Source of the DNA: Circinella umbellata
Lineage: Eukaryota; Mucoromycota; Mucoromycetes; Mucorales; Lichtheimiaceae
Direction of reading: 5' to 3'
NCBI GenBank assembly: GCA_025093555.1
Contig: JAIWNF010000004.1
Coordinates: 806,001 to 870,000, forward strand
Length of the DNA: 64,000 nucleotides
Below the pieces are notes generated by a model. It worked only from the letters and a program-made list of their open reading frames with translations. It made no database searches and had not been told where the DNA came from. Below are positions 49,668 to 59,688 of the stretch, one piece after another (position 1 is the first letter of the stretch; each line of letters begins with the position of its first letter). Position numbers and translations under genes: made by a program.

Positions 49668-50213
49668 TCATGGTTTTTTTTTCTTTTCAATCGATTTTTG
49701 TGTTACCTTTTTTCGCATTTTTCGTTCATTATCGGATGCTTTTAGTCGATGTGCTTGAAGGATTCTCAAGTTACGTTCCAAATTATCCTGTAATGCTTCT
49801 TCTTCTTTATATAATGCATCTATTTAATCATTTATGCCGAGAATAAATTACATCGTGATCATATAATATTTATTTATACAATGAGAAGAGAAAAAAAAAG
49901 AATAGAATAAACAAATAATTAATAAAGAAAATCAATTATCTTGGCATTATATCATAATTAAATAAGTGAATAAAATACCTAATGGATTGCCTCCTTTTTT
50001 CTCAAGTTTCATAAGGGCTGCTTTAGCTTTTTGTTGCTGTCCATAACGCATTTCATATTTAACTTTCTTAATTCCTTTCTTTGTATCAGGTAGTCGTAAT
50101 GGTTTCTTTTCTTCCACTTTTTTTAATTTCTGTTCTTCTTTTCGTTTTAAAGCAGAGGAATTATTATTTTTTAAAATGAGATCCAGGGTTTGTTTTGCAA
50201 GGCGGCTTGACAT
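49668..50213 (-). CDS. Small basic protein, possible AROS/RPS19BP1-like ribosome biogenesis factor
   Basis: Two exons on the minus strand, 50213-49979 and 49819-49668; 128 residues, rich in Lys/Glu. It begins MSSRLAKQTLDLILKN and has KKVKYEMRYGQQQKAKAAL in the middle and EEEALQDNLERNLRILQAHR before a Lys-rich tail. The opening amphipathic helix and the 'L..NL..L' segment after a conserved 'AL' resemble the vertebrate RPS19-binding/AROS nucleolar family. The resemblance is from memory and weak; other nucleolar K/E-rich proteins are possible. An AAG|GTAACA near the end could act as a donor, but the unspliced frame closes properly. Confidence 0.55.
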
Positions 50214-50451
50214 TGTTTATTGTATAGATTTAGATCTTTTTTTTTTTATTGGGAGAGATCAAGGCACAAAGGAATATGCTTTTTTTTTAAAAGCTCGCAG
50301 GATTTCAATATAATTACCTCTTGTGGCTTCGTCTCAGCGCCAAAAAAGGCAATTTGGTTCCTATTACAGGTTTTTTCAAAATTATTTGGGCCAAGCAGGA
50401 ATAATTTTGCGTTCCTTTCCTTATTTACTTCAATAACTTTCTTTTCTTAAA

Positions 50452-51884
50452 ATGGCTCATATGCAATTTATTTACGAGTTTAATTGTATTGCTGATGATA
50501 TACTTACTCACAACACTCCTGCTGAACAACCAGTTGATGATGTTGACACAGATCTTCTTCGTCAAACTGAAATGGAATGGCAAGGAAACACTGGTGGGAT
50601 CTAATCGCTTTACCAATTTGGTACTTCCAAGGATCAAGAAGTTGATGAAGAGATGACGGAAGTGATATTGACAAATGTTGAAACAGACAATACCAGATCT
50701 CAGTCTAGCTCAGGAAAGGAGACAGCAACTTTTTGACTATGTCATTGAGATGAGTATGACTGTAAAAGCAGCCTCACTTTTGGTTGGAATTAAGGTCAGG
50801 ACTGGTCAGCATTATGTACGTCAGTACAAGATGGAGAATGAGATGGTAGTTCCTAATACTATGACGAAAAAAATTCTTGGACGTCCACCTACGTTGACTG
50901 GCGAACATACCGCTTTTTTGATCGACTACTATGACAAAAGCGCAGATGCAGTACTTTTTGAAGCAAGAGATGCTTTGTCTGAAAAGTTTGATGGTATTTC
51001 AATAACATTAATCGGACTTCATAAACACCTCGTTCACAAAGCTGGTTTGACTTCGAAAAAACTCAAAAAGTTACCAATGGCTAGGATGGCAGAAGTAACA
51101 CTGGATAAACGCGCAAAGTTGATCAGTCAATGGAACAATGATCCTGAGTTTGACTTCGATAATCGTTGTGTATTTATCGATGAAGCTGGTTTTAACCTCC
51201 ATATACGTCGTAATTTTGGTCGATCCAAGAGAGGAAGTCCTGCTCGAGCTGTAGTTCCTTCGCAACGTGGTGTATCCATTACTATTCTCGGCGCTGTCTG
51301 CGAACTTGGTGTTATCATGTATCTCTCAGAAAGCCACAAGCTGTACAAAGTAGTAAAAAACGAAAGCGAAATGATGGTACCATTGTGTTGAATGCCCGCA
51401 TTGGAACACGTACAGAACATTTCGTTGAGTTTCTCAACAAGGTTATGGATATTCTTGATGAGAATAATATGAAAGGACGTTACTTGGTAATGGATAACGC
51501 ACCCATCCGTACAAATAAACTAATTGCTTGTCTTGTGGAACAACGTGGGTACAAGTGCACTTATCTTGCTCCCTATTCCCCCGTCCTCAATCCAATCGAA
51601 GAGTTCTGGTCAAAGGTGAAGCTAAGCAAGTATGAGATGTGGCCAGCATTATTGTTCTTAAGTTTAATATTATTATCATAGTAGGTGTTCGAAGAGACAA
51701 GTTGAGTGAGAAGGATCAATTGACCCCGAGAATAACTAAAGCTGTTAAAAGAGTAACCAGGGATGACTGTGTTGGATGGATCAAGCATACGAAATCGTTT
51801 TTTGATGCTTGTCTCGAAAAAAAAGTCTTTTTACAAGCTATTGTGGATTTTTTTTGTTTTATAACTAGCTTTTCAATAAAATAA
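50452..51884 (+). pseudogene. Tc1/mariner transposase, frameshifted
   Basis: Cut-and-paste transposase remnant. An N-terminal stretch from ATG 50452 stops at TAA 50602-50604. The main body continues one frame over from about 50675, with helix-turn-helix regions (MTVKAASLLVGIKVRTGQ) and the first catalytic Asp in CVFIDEAGFNLHIRRNFGRS. A frame change occurs around 51332-51365; the next frame carries the second Asp (LVMDNAPIR) and the Glu in PVLNPIEEFWSKVK, with 34 residues between Asp and Glu (DD34E). A third segment (LTPRITKAVKRVTRDDCVGW) follows after about 52 bases that may be an intron (GTATGA..TAG) or an indel. Motif order and the IRRNFGRS block match the DDE_3 Tc1-like family common in Mucoromycota, as I recall it. 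Confidence 0.85.
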
Positions 51885-51911
51885 AAGTAGATATATAATT
51901 ATATTATCAAA

Positions 51912-52045
51912 AACGCAAAAAAGGACGCAAAAATATAAACGCAAAGTTATAACGCAAAACTTATGACGCAAAATTATTGACGCAAAATTACTAGCGCAAA
52001 TTTGTTTCCCAAAACAACGCAAAATCTTTATCGAGTAACGCAAGT
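51912..52045 (+). repeat. Nine spaced ACGCAAA motifs inside the right transposon end
   Basis: CGCAAA-type motifs begin at about 51913, 51925, 51939, 51952, 51966, 51980, 51994, 52017 and 52038. The first seven are 12-14 bases apart, and the last two about 21-23. Most read (A/G)CGCAAA(A/G). Such subterminal arrays can be transposase-binding sites. Confidence 0.75.
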
Positions 52046-52062
52046 AATTTGGAAAAAACCTG

Positions 52063-52413
52063 TATATATATATATATATATATATTAGGTTTCCAGGTTG
52101 CTGCGCATAAAAAAAAAGGTGTTCAATAAGATTACAATGTAGTGGATTATGAATAAGATGGGGAGATATAGTGCTAGACATTGTTCGGAGAGGAAAGGTT
52201 TTCCTTTATATCAGATTCAAGTGAAAAAAAAAAACAAAAGAAACAAAACGCGTACCTGTATCTGTTCTTGGTCGACGTGCAACAGAATTTCAAAATTCAA
52301 TGAACAAGTTGAAAAGCTGGAACAGCTCTAATGCTGGACCTTCAAAACACTAGCAACGTTGTTAATTTATACTTTTTTATGGATATGAATATATCAGATA
52401 GTGTATTTTTTTA
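52063..52413. other. Spacer between the two mobile elements
   Basis: 351 bases: a TA microsatellite at about 52062-52084 next to the Tc1 end, then a 60-codon open stretch (52149-52331) of no recognised content, then the poly-T target of the next element. No supportable gene. Confidence 0.5.
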
Positions 52414-53796
52414 GGGAATGACTACAGGCGCGCCAAAAATTGATAGTCAGACGAGGGGCGCGCCAATTTTGAATAGGCAACTTAGTAACATGGCGCGCCC
52501 TTCATCTGTTTTACTTTGCTTGCTCTTGTTCAAGTTTGCTATATGAAACATATCTTATTTAAACTGAATTTTCTCTACTTTAAATAAAAGAATTACGAAT
52601 AAAAATATGACAGTCCGGTTGAATCATCATCATTCTTCAGTTGAATACTTTATCATAATAAAAATATCAAGCCATTTGGAATAAAACTATTAAAATATAT
52701 ATATATTAATTTCTTTTTAATGTATTATATCCAATGGGTCAAATCAAATCAAGAATTAATTCATATAAAGTAAAAAATCATATTCAATTTTTATTTTTAC
52801 TTTCAAAGGCTTTAGTAATAACGTATTGAAATATTTATGCAATGGAAATATTGTACAAATATTAATAATAGGTGTTGTACATATTAATATAAGCTTGCTA
52901 TTATGGGATCCATGGACCAGCAGGATTCTCCAACATAGGTTCATTACAAAAAACAATAACATTTGAAGACTATGACGCTATCTTTCATACAAAGTGTTCT
53001 TGTTCGACTCATTCAACAAGACTACAGCAATATTTCATATGAGGAAACAATAGAATTCTTGTTTAAGAATCAAAATCTTGACTCTAGAGTTTACGATCAG
53101 CCACAAGACGAAAATTATGCCTTTAAGAGAGATTTCTAGAAGCTATTGTTATTCATATTAAATATTATTGATTTGATTTTTTTTATCGTTTTGTATTATT
53201 ATATTTATGTCATCTTTTTTTTTCGTTATACTACGTATGACCCAATTTCTTCCTTCTTCCCTATTTATATGGTACTCTCTTACTTGGTAATTTATATTAT
53301 ACAGATTTATCCTTTATCCTACATAATAAATGTTGATACGTGATCTTTTTTTGAGCTGCTCCTATTAGCTCACCCATTCTATATTATAATTCATATGTCC
53401 TTTTCTTGTAATTTCGTTTATTTATAGCACAAGTATTATATAGTACGTATTATAGTTATATGCCTACAATTAGTGCCATTTTTAATCTATGTCATATTGC
53501 TTCGCTCCTTTGCTATTGGCTTCTTTGTATAGTTACAGAAGTATACGTATTGCATTCTTTTATAACTTTTTGCTTCAGTGATTTTTGAGTATATTTTATG
53601 GCGTACGTAGAAATAGAAAGAAGCTCTATGTTCAATTAGCACAATACGTTAAATATATTGTTAATAAGTATTGTTGAGATTGTGGATACTTTGAATAAGT
53701 GAAGAAAAAGAATAGATGAAGGGTAGACGAAGGGCGCGCCATGTTACTAAGTTGCCTATTCAAAATTGGCGCTCCCCTCGTCTGACTATCATTCCC
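52414..53796. mobile_element. Non-autonomous TIR element with GGCGCGCC-rich ends and 8-bp target duplication
   Basis: Left arm about 52414-52507, right arm about 53725-53796 inverted. Over 66 bases (left 52442-52507, right 53725-53790) the arms differ at only about two positions. Both outer ends begin GGGAATGA; the left arm carries an extra ~22-base segment (about 52422-52443) that includes another GGCGCGCC. The element is flanked by TTTTTTTA on each side (52406-52413 and 53797-53804), an 8-bp direct repeat as made by hAT or P-type transposases, although it is low in complexity. GGCGCGCC occurs at 52427, 52457, 52492 and 53733. There is no transposase, only a 55-codon ORF (52972-53139). Confidence 0.8.
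52972..53139 (+). CDS. Small ORF inside the non-autonomous element
   Basis: 55 codons from ATG to TAG, starting MTLSFIQSVLVRLIQQDYSN and ending AFKRDF. Composition is protein-like (balanced charges, amphipathic start) compared with the surrounding AT-random DNA. No family recognised. It could be a captured exon or a remnant of the parental transposase. The opposite strand just upstream (about 52905-52960) reads NEPMLENPAGPWIP before a stop, which also looks like a protein C-terminus. Confidence 0.3.
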   Translation: MTLSFIQSVLVRLIQQDYSNISYEETIEFLFKNQNLDSRVYDQPQDENYAFKRDF

Positions 53797-54217
53797 TTTT
53801 TTTATTGTTGTGGTAAAAGAGTGATTTAAAATTTACAATCAGTTTTTTTTTTTTTTTTACAATCCACGGTTGCACACACTCTTTAAAGAAGGTATTTTAA
53901 AAAAGGATCAAAGCAGTTAAACTTCAAAGCTGCTTGTTGGTTACCCATATGACTCGACAATGTAATCACTTCGAACCGTTTTTCGATCTTTTTCTCGGTG
54001 AAAAGCATGACACCGGCTCGCGTTTGTCGTAACTAAATTCTGTTTTTGGAGAGTAAATCCATACGCTGTTAGCTATTGTAACTTTTGCAGCACAGGTCAT
54101 TACACAAATTACTGAATTTCTGCTATTATATAGTACAGGTGCACAACACAATTTGTTTCCGATAAAATATATCTTTACTCATTCAATGCAACAAGAACAT
54201 TCGTAGACGAAAAGATG
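53797..54217. other. Spacer after the non-autonomous element, with a possible terminal exon of the next gene
   Basis: Holds T-runs at 53839-53859 and a minus-strand open stretch ending at 53966 (rich in Lys/Arg/Ser, with SPRKRSKNGSK at its end). That stretch may be the last exon of the decayed gene upstream, joined through the donor at 54250, but the acceptor cannot be fixed by phase. Confidence 0.35.
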
Positions 54218-55984
54218 TTATATTATTATTCGGAATATTGGTTTACATACCTTCATAGTTACCATTGCTGTATATGTGTGGGTAAGGCTGCAAAAGTCAT
54301 GTCGATCTCGAGGGAGGTAAAAGATAGACAGCGGAATCAAACGATATATGACATGATACAAAAGGTCCATACCAAAAATGGTGCAGCGGAAACCTATAAT
54401 TTTGCAATTTAGAATATTACCCTTCCTAATAAAAGCGATATTTAGGTTAGATACCTTCAATTAAAATGCCAACAACTGTGATTTCCGGATCATCAAGTCC
54501 GTCTTTTATCATTTTATCCAACGCATCCTTCATTTCATTGGCGAGCTTGACAAGATCAGGTCTGCTGTCATTCTTGATTTTTTGAGGGGCTTTGATTTCA
54601 ACGATCAATAATGCTTCTTTGGGCATTTGGGCAGCATAATCAAAATTTACTTGCATATCGGATAAGCATCCGTTTTTTTTTTCTGCCTTTTCTTTTTCGT
54701 TGGTAGGCTTTCCGTCAGTGCTATAAATATCCAGAGAAAGATTGGATCTATGTATATATCACGCAATTTCGAAATATGATAATATTTAATTGAACAGCTC
54801 TATGTACCCATAAGTCGTTGTTCAGTATGTTTCTTCCATGAATGGAACGAACACAGGGTATACGGCCGAGAGTGAGAACGAACTTTCCAATTTATCAGAT
54901 TTCTTTGAAGCCTTTGGGGAATACTTTTTAACTCTAAAATATAATAAATAAAATAATTGGTTGAATATATTATATATTTTAGAAACATCACGAAGATAAA
55001 ATAAATGCGTGCTAACTTACAGACTTCTTAATGAATCTTGGGTACATTCTGAGTCTTCTGAGTTACCTGTTTCCATGGACTTTACGATGTTACTACAGTT
55101 GGAAAATTTGGGTTTTCCGGCCTATTTTTTTATTAGTTTACCAATATATTCTTTTCTAGAATAAACAAAAGATAGTTACCATGTCAAATTTCTTTAAAAT
55201 ATCTTCAACACCAACAGGTAATGGTTGGAGTGGATATAAATCGTTACACTCTTCGGTCATTTTCATCCAAAGGCTATCGTCAAAGCCATATTCCAGAGTG
55301 GAATTGGGATAAATGGAATCAAGGTCATCGATGGCAAAAATACAGTTTATGGACCTAAACAACAACTAGATAAGCCATATAGAAATTTTCTCAATTCTTC
55401 AATCTGATACTTACAATTCCTCTTGATAAGTTTCTAACCTGCCCTTTTTAGCTTTTTCTACAGTTTTTTCGCGATGCTTCAAAAACTTGCCTGTAATGTC
55501 TGTACCATCAATGTACCACTGTAGTCAAGAAAAAAGAAGTTAAAGACATGCCTCCAAATACTAGCTGCTGACAAATTCGGTTACCTTTGTAGCGTCTTCA
55601 TTAAGCTTGATATCTGAAACATCTTTGCCAGCGAAGTAGTCGATGATCCTCTTTCTCTGCATTAAAAGATAAGTTAAAGCACATGGCAACTAATTATAAT
55701 AAGCTGTTATAAAATACTTACGCGTTTGGAAGTACTTTCTGTTGATGCTATTGTAGTACTACTGGATTCATGCGAATCACCAGAACTAGCGGATGCGGGG
55801 GAGGATGATTCAGGTGAAGCGGGGCGAGATGAAAAAGAGGAAGAACCGGTGACTTCGGTTCGATTGCGCTTTCCACTTGAACCAGACTATAGCAATACAA
55901 AATTACTTGTTAGCTTCTCCTATGTTACATATCCACTAGATACATTATAAAGGAAAATAAAGTACCAGTGTTTTGTTTTTCTGT
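54218..55984 (-). pseudogene. Decayed multi-exon gene with nuclease-like ExK motif (lineage-specific family)
   Basis: At least eight exons join in phase on the minus strand: 55886-55722, 55656-55585, 55518-55415, 55354-55180, 55121-55021, 54933-54808, 54747-54455 and 54393-54251 (or to 54218). Order: Ser-rich SGSSGKRNRTEV leader, KRIIDYFAGKDVSD, WYIDGTDITGKFLKHREKTV, FAIDDLDSIYP, YPVFVPFMEETY, then GCLSDMQVNFDYAAQMPKEA followed by LLIVEIKAPQK, and GFRCTIFGMDLLYHVIYRL. 'LLIVEIKAPQK' with an upstream Asp has the hydrophobic-ExK form of PD-(D/E)XK nucleases. Defects: an in-frame TGA at 54822-54824 and no ATG upstream of the first exon; a probable leader exon ending KKQKNKTL (to about 55961) begins after a stop. 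I recall similar multicopy proteins in Mucorales but know no function. Confidence 0.6.
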
Positions 55985-56546
55985 TTCTTGTGAGTAGATT
56001 AAAGATTATGTGATCCGGTTAGTTGTTAATTCGAATGTTTCCTTAATTGATCATTTTAAGGTACAGGATTTTGCATTTGTCTCCGGACACAAACCCACGA
56101 ATTTACCGCATATAAAATATAAGTTTATCCGCTTACAAAGGACAAGTTTGTCCGCTTATGATAAATAACTTTATTCAGTTATGAGAGTTAATTTATTCGC
56201 TTAGAAAAGATAACTTTTTCCGCTTATGATAAGTGATGTTATCTGCTTATAAAGAGTAAACTTCTTCGCTTATAAACTGTGAGGGATTAAATAAAGATAA
56301 AATCATATTGGCTGAATGTAATAGAAGTATTATTACATTTATTATATTCAAGATAGCAAAACTTACGTCTTTCTTCTTCTATATGACGCTATCATGTATA
56401 TCATTAAAACTTTATATAAATAAAGGTAGATAGTAGTGTTGTCAATGCAAATCTGTCGGTATTTAATAACGCTGTTTTAAAAGAAGCCACTATCTTGGTT
56501 CACCCTTTATTTTCAGTTTTCCTCCCACGTTTCAAAAGGTTTAACA
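55985..56546. other. Divergent region with tandem repeat upstream of the aminotransferase
   Basis: 562 bases; besides the 23-bp repeat array it holds the presumed aminotransferase promoter (AT-rich, 56280-56546). No gene seen. Confidence 0.5.
56098..56279. repeat. Eight-copy 22-23-bp tandem repeat
   Basis: Units start at about 56098, 56120, 56143, 56166, 56189, 56211, 56234 and 56257. A consensus close to TAACTTTATCCGCTTATAAA and 2-3 further bases can be read; the CCGCTTA core is kept in most copies while the rest drifts, so the array is old. It lies between the decayed gene (minus strand) and the aminotransferase (plus strand). Confidence 0.75.
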
Positions 56547-58140
56547 ATGGTTAATTTTCTGGAAGGACAACCATCATTAGACCTCTTGTCATCTGATCGA
56601 GTAGCGCGGGCAGCATCACTCGCCTTTAAATTACCAGATGCAGTACCAACTATGTTACAGGTTTGTACTACTACAATCTTCCCCCAAAGTTACCAAAACA
56701 ACGTAAAAGCGAAATTATTGAATAGAAATCTACGTAGTATAATGGCTTTATCGGTGATCCTGGTTTCCTAAAGAATTTAGCTACATTTCTATCAAAAGCA
56801 TATAATGACAAAGTTGAAGTGTAAGTTTAAAAATAAGAGGGGGAGAAAAGAAGGGGGAAAGGGTCAGTACTGCACAAAAAATAAATTTTGGGAACTCAAA
56901 TACTAAAAATGGGTATTTATTTTACAGAAATAATTTATGCTGTTCACCTGGCGCATCATTAATGATTGAACATGTTCTTACAATATTAACAAGACCTCAA
57001 TCAACTACAAAATATGCATTTTTCCAAAACCCAACTTATCATTTTGGATTTAGAATATTTCAAGACGCTGGTTTTTCAAAAAACCAATTTGTTGGTGTAC
57101 CTGATGATGCCAATGGATTGAATATAGATTTTTTAGAATCATCTCTCAAGGAAAAGTTTGGTTCAGGTTCTGATACTACTGATGATTATTATAATGCAGT
57201 TCTTTATTGTGTACCAACACATGGCAATCCATCATCATCGATCTTATCTGAGGAACGACGAGAGAAACTTGTGAAATTAGCAAAACAATATAACGTCCTA
57301 ATTATTTGTGATGATGTATATGATCTTTTAACATATCAAGGTATTGCACCAAAACGTGTTGTCGCATACGATTTGGAATCGAATAGTAAACCTGTTGTTA
57401 TTAGCAATTGTTCATTCTCAAAGATTCTGGCACCGGGTATGCGAGTTGGATGGGTTGAGGCCCATGAGACGTTAGTGAAACGTCTGGGTTTAAGGTACTT
57501 CAATAGAATATCTTTTTTTTTTGAAAGAAAAAAAAAGTAGATTTCACCTATGTGAAATATGTATTGGGTAACTCTTATTTTTTATTTTCGTTACTATAGT
57601 GGGTCTTTTATATCCGGAAGCAATCCTGCCAATTTTTGTAAGTATAATGATAAGACATTGTTTTTAGAAAGAATATCTTCTCATCAATAATTAATACTAT
57701 TTTTGTGCATAGCAAGTATCATCGTATCACAAATGCTAAATTCTGACGATCCACAGGTCAATTTACAAACAAACATTGATCATTTGAAAGTGGTGCTTCA
57801 CGAAAGACTTATCGAAGGGTTATGGAAACCCTATCAAGAGCTTTTAGAACCCATTGGATGTTATGCTAGTTTACCAACTGGTGGATATTTTATGTGGATG
57901 CGCTTACCTCCAGGAATTAATGTTACCTTATTGGATGAAATTATCACTGAACGCAACATTGATGTTCGTCTTGGATCTGGTAATCTTTTTGCTACTCCTG
58001 GTCCTCAACCTACGGATGAATTTTCAAACTATTTACGATTATGCTTTGCACATTATTCAAAAGAAGAATTGCGAGAGGGTATGAAAACAGTGGAAGAGGT
58101 GATTCGTTTGGCACAAGAACGAAAAAAAAATTCATTATGA
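56547..58140 (+). CDS. PLP-dependent class I/II aminotransferase
   Basis: Fold-type I transaminase, cytosolic by lack of a signal. Five exons: 56547-56660, 56738-56820, 56928-57494, 57600-57637 and 57713-58140; 409 residues, typical length. Motifs: NGFIGDPGFLKNLATFL, CSPGASLMIEHVL, CVPTHGNPSSSILSEERR, CDDVYDLL (Asp195 pairing with the PLP nitrogen, Tyr197), SFSKILAPGMRVGW with Schiff-base Lys231, GGYFMWMRLP, and LRLCFAHYSKEEL with the substrate-carboxylate Arg. The sequence is closest in style to the 2-aminoadipate / aromatic (YER152C-like) group, but substrate cannot be fixed from sequence. The 38-nt exon 4 (SGSFISGSNPANF) is short but phase-consistent. Confidence 0.9.
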
Positions 58141-59688
58141 TTTCCAATAATGAAAAACAGAAAGATATTATTTGAAAAGAGCAAAGAAAAACAACACCAT
58201 CTTGATTGTGTAATTTCTTTTTCTTCTCGCCATTCTTATACTGTTAATCCTATATTATTAGATAATAGACACCATAAAATCAAACTAAAACTGGTATTTT
58301 GTATATGTGTTATTATTATTTTTTGGGTATATTGTTTTAATAATGATCAACAAATTGTAAAAAAATAATTATTATCTATGGTTAGCAACAAATGTATTTT
58401 CATTATATATTTTATATGTAAGATTTAGTACGTACCCATGTATATAGATGGATCGAGCCTTTGTAAGACATTTAGTGAAACGAGATTAATGATCTGTGCC
58501 GTGATACTTAATTGATGAAAAGAAGTTTGTAGACTAAAAGACTTCAATAATTGTGGTCTGATATGTATACAGAAATGTTTTCAAATTATAAATATGCCGT
58601 TGGCATGGAAATAAGAGTGATAGCATCCTTTCCTCTTTTTATATCGTGTGTAACAATTAAAAGCAAGTAATAGAATCATTACATTGGACACACATATAAA
58701 AAAAACTAACAGTTTAACCTGCTCTATACCTATATAAAAGTATTTTTATTATACATTTAGCCATCAACACTAAAAATGGTACGTAGAGACCATGAAAATT
58801 CATTTCAAAAGAAGTTATCTTTTTACTTTTATATTTTTTTTCACTGTCTACATATAATAGATTGAGATTGATTTTGTTCTAGCAGAGTTAAGTCGGGTGC
58901 TTTATCAGGGACCTTTCAAATACCAAGAGTAAACTTTATATTCTCCAAAGGAAGCAAGTGACTACGTATACTATTGTTACTGTTTTACTATTAGAAAAAA
59001 AAACCCAAAAACGTATAATATACACGGTTAAATTTTATTACTAAGCATTATCTGTGTATTATAGATATAATTTCTTTGCACTTCCTGGCTTAAGCATTAC
59101 TCAATATGTTATATACTTTAATCTTTTTTTTCGAGTCTGAAAAACTCGGATAAAAAATCTGGGACGAGACTAATAGCACAATTGCCCTGTCTTTACTTTT
59201 GATTTTTCTTTAACATGATGGGGACCCAATAAAATTGGACACTAAACTAAAAATGAACTGTCAAAATAATAGCACCACTAATATTACCCCGCTTGTATCT
59301 CCTTAGATTCAAACTTTATATTTTGTGATCATTATCGATACTTAAAAGTAATTTAAATACATATTAAACGAAAAGAAAATAAAGTGATTCAATTGTATTA
59401 CTAAAGTAGCTTCTTTCTAATAATAACAATAATCTCGGTATAAGTTTAAATGTATACTTTAAATGGGCAAAATTACGCGGAAGAAAATTACGAAACCGTG
59501 GAAAAGATGATTATGAAATAACTTGAGAGTATGCGACTACACGTGCGGGGTTTATAGTTTTCCAATGAATGGATTTGTTTTATAAAAATACAACACAAAG
59601 CAATTCGAAATTTCAACACGCTTGTATTTCTTGTTACCTTTCTCTCTCTCTCTTTTTTTTTTTTCATTTCTATTCCCAGCACACAACT
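58141..59688. other. Intergenic region between the aminotransferase and the cyclase gene
   Basis: 1.5 kb, AT-rich. A 72-codon open stretch directly after the aminotransferase stop (58150-58368) is probably 3' UTR. A CT microsatellite (about 59640-59653) and poly-T precede the cyclase ATG. No supportable gene. Confidence 0.55.

Larger units (their letters stand above)
50367..52062 (+). mobile_element. Tc1/mariner-superfamily DNA transposon (degenerate)
   Basis: The ends are inverted repeats: the left starts CAGGTTTTTTCAAAATTATT at 50367, and the right (complement, from 52062 inward) reads CAGGTTTTTTCCAAATTACT. They agree at 21 of 24 positions. Both are flanked outside by TA, the Tc1/mariner target site. 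Length 1696 bases. Inside are one broken transposase gene (separate entry) and, next to the right end, nine spaced ACGCAAA-type motifs; the left arm holds one matching TTTTGCGT (50405-50412). Superfamily follows from TA target, CAG-type ends and DD34E spacing. The element is probably inactive because of frameshifts. Confidence 0.88.

Noticed and set aside
50220..50450. 76-codon ORF across the transposon's left end
   Set aside because: It spans the insertion boundary at 50365-50367, so it cannot be an ancestral gene.
51905..52045. ACGCAAA array considered as a CRISPR-like array
   Set aside because: Repeats are only 7-8 bases with 6-7-base spacers, and they sit inside a transposon end in a eukaryote.
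58150..58368. 72-codon ORF right after the aminotransferase stop
   Set aside because: Best explained as 3' UTR; hydrophobic tail and Lys/Ile bias follow from T/A-rich sequence.
59216..59250. GGACCCAATAAAATTGGACACT resembling a solo Tc1/mariner end
   Set aside because: No inverted partner and no flanking TA pair of the expected arrangement; too short to support.
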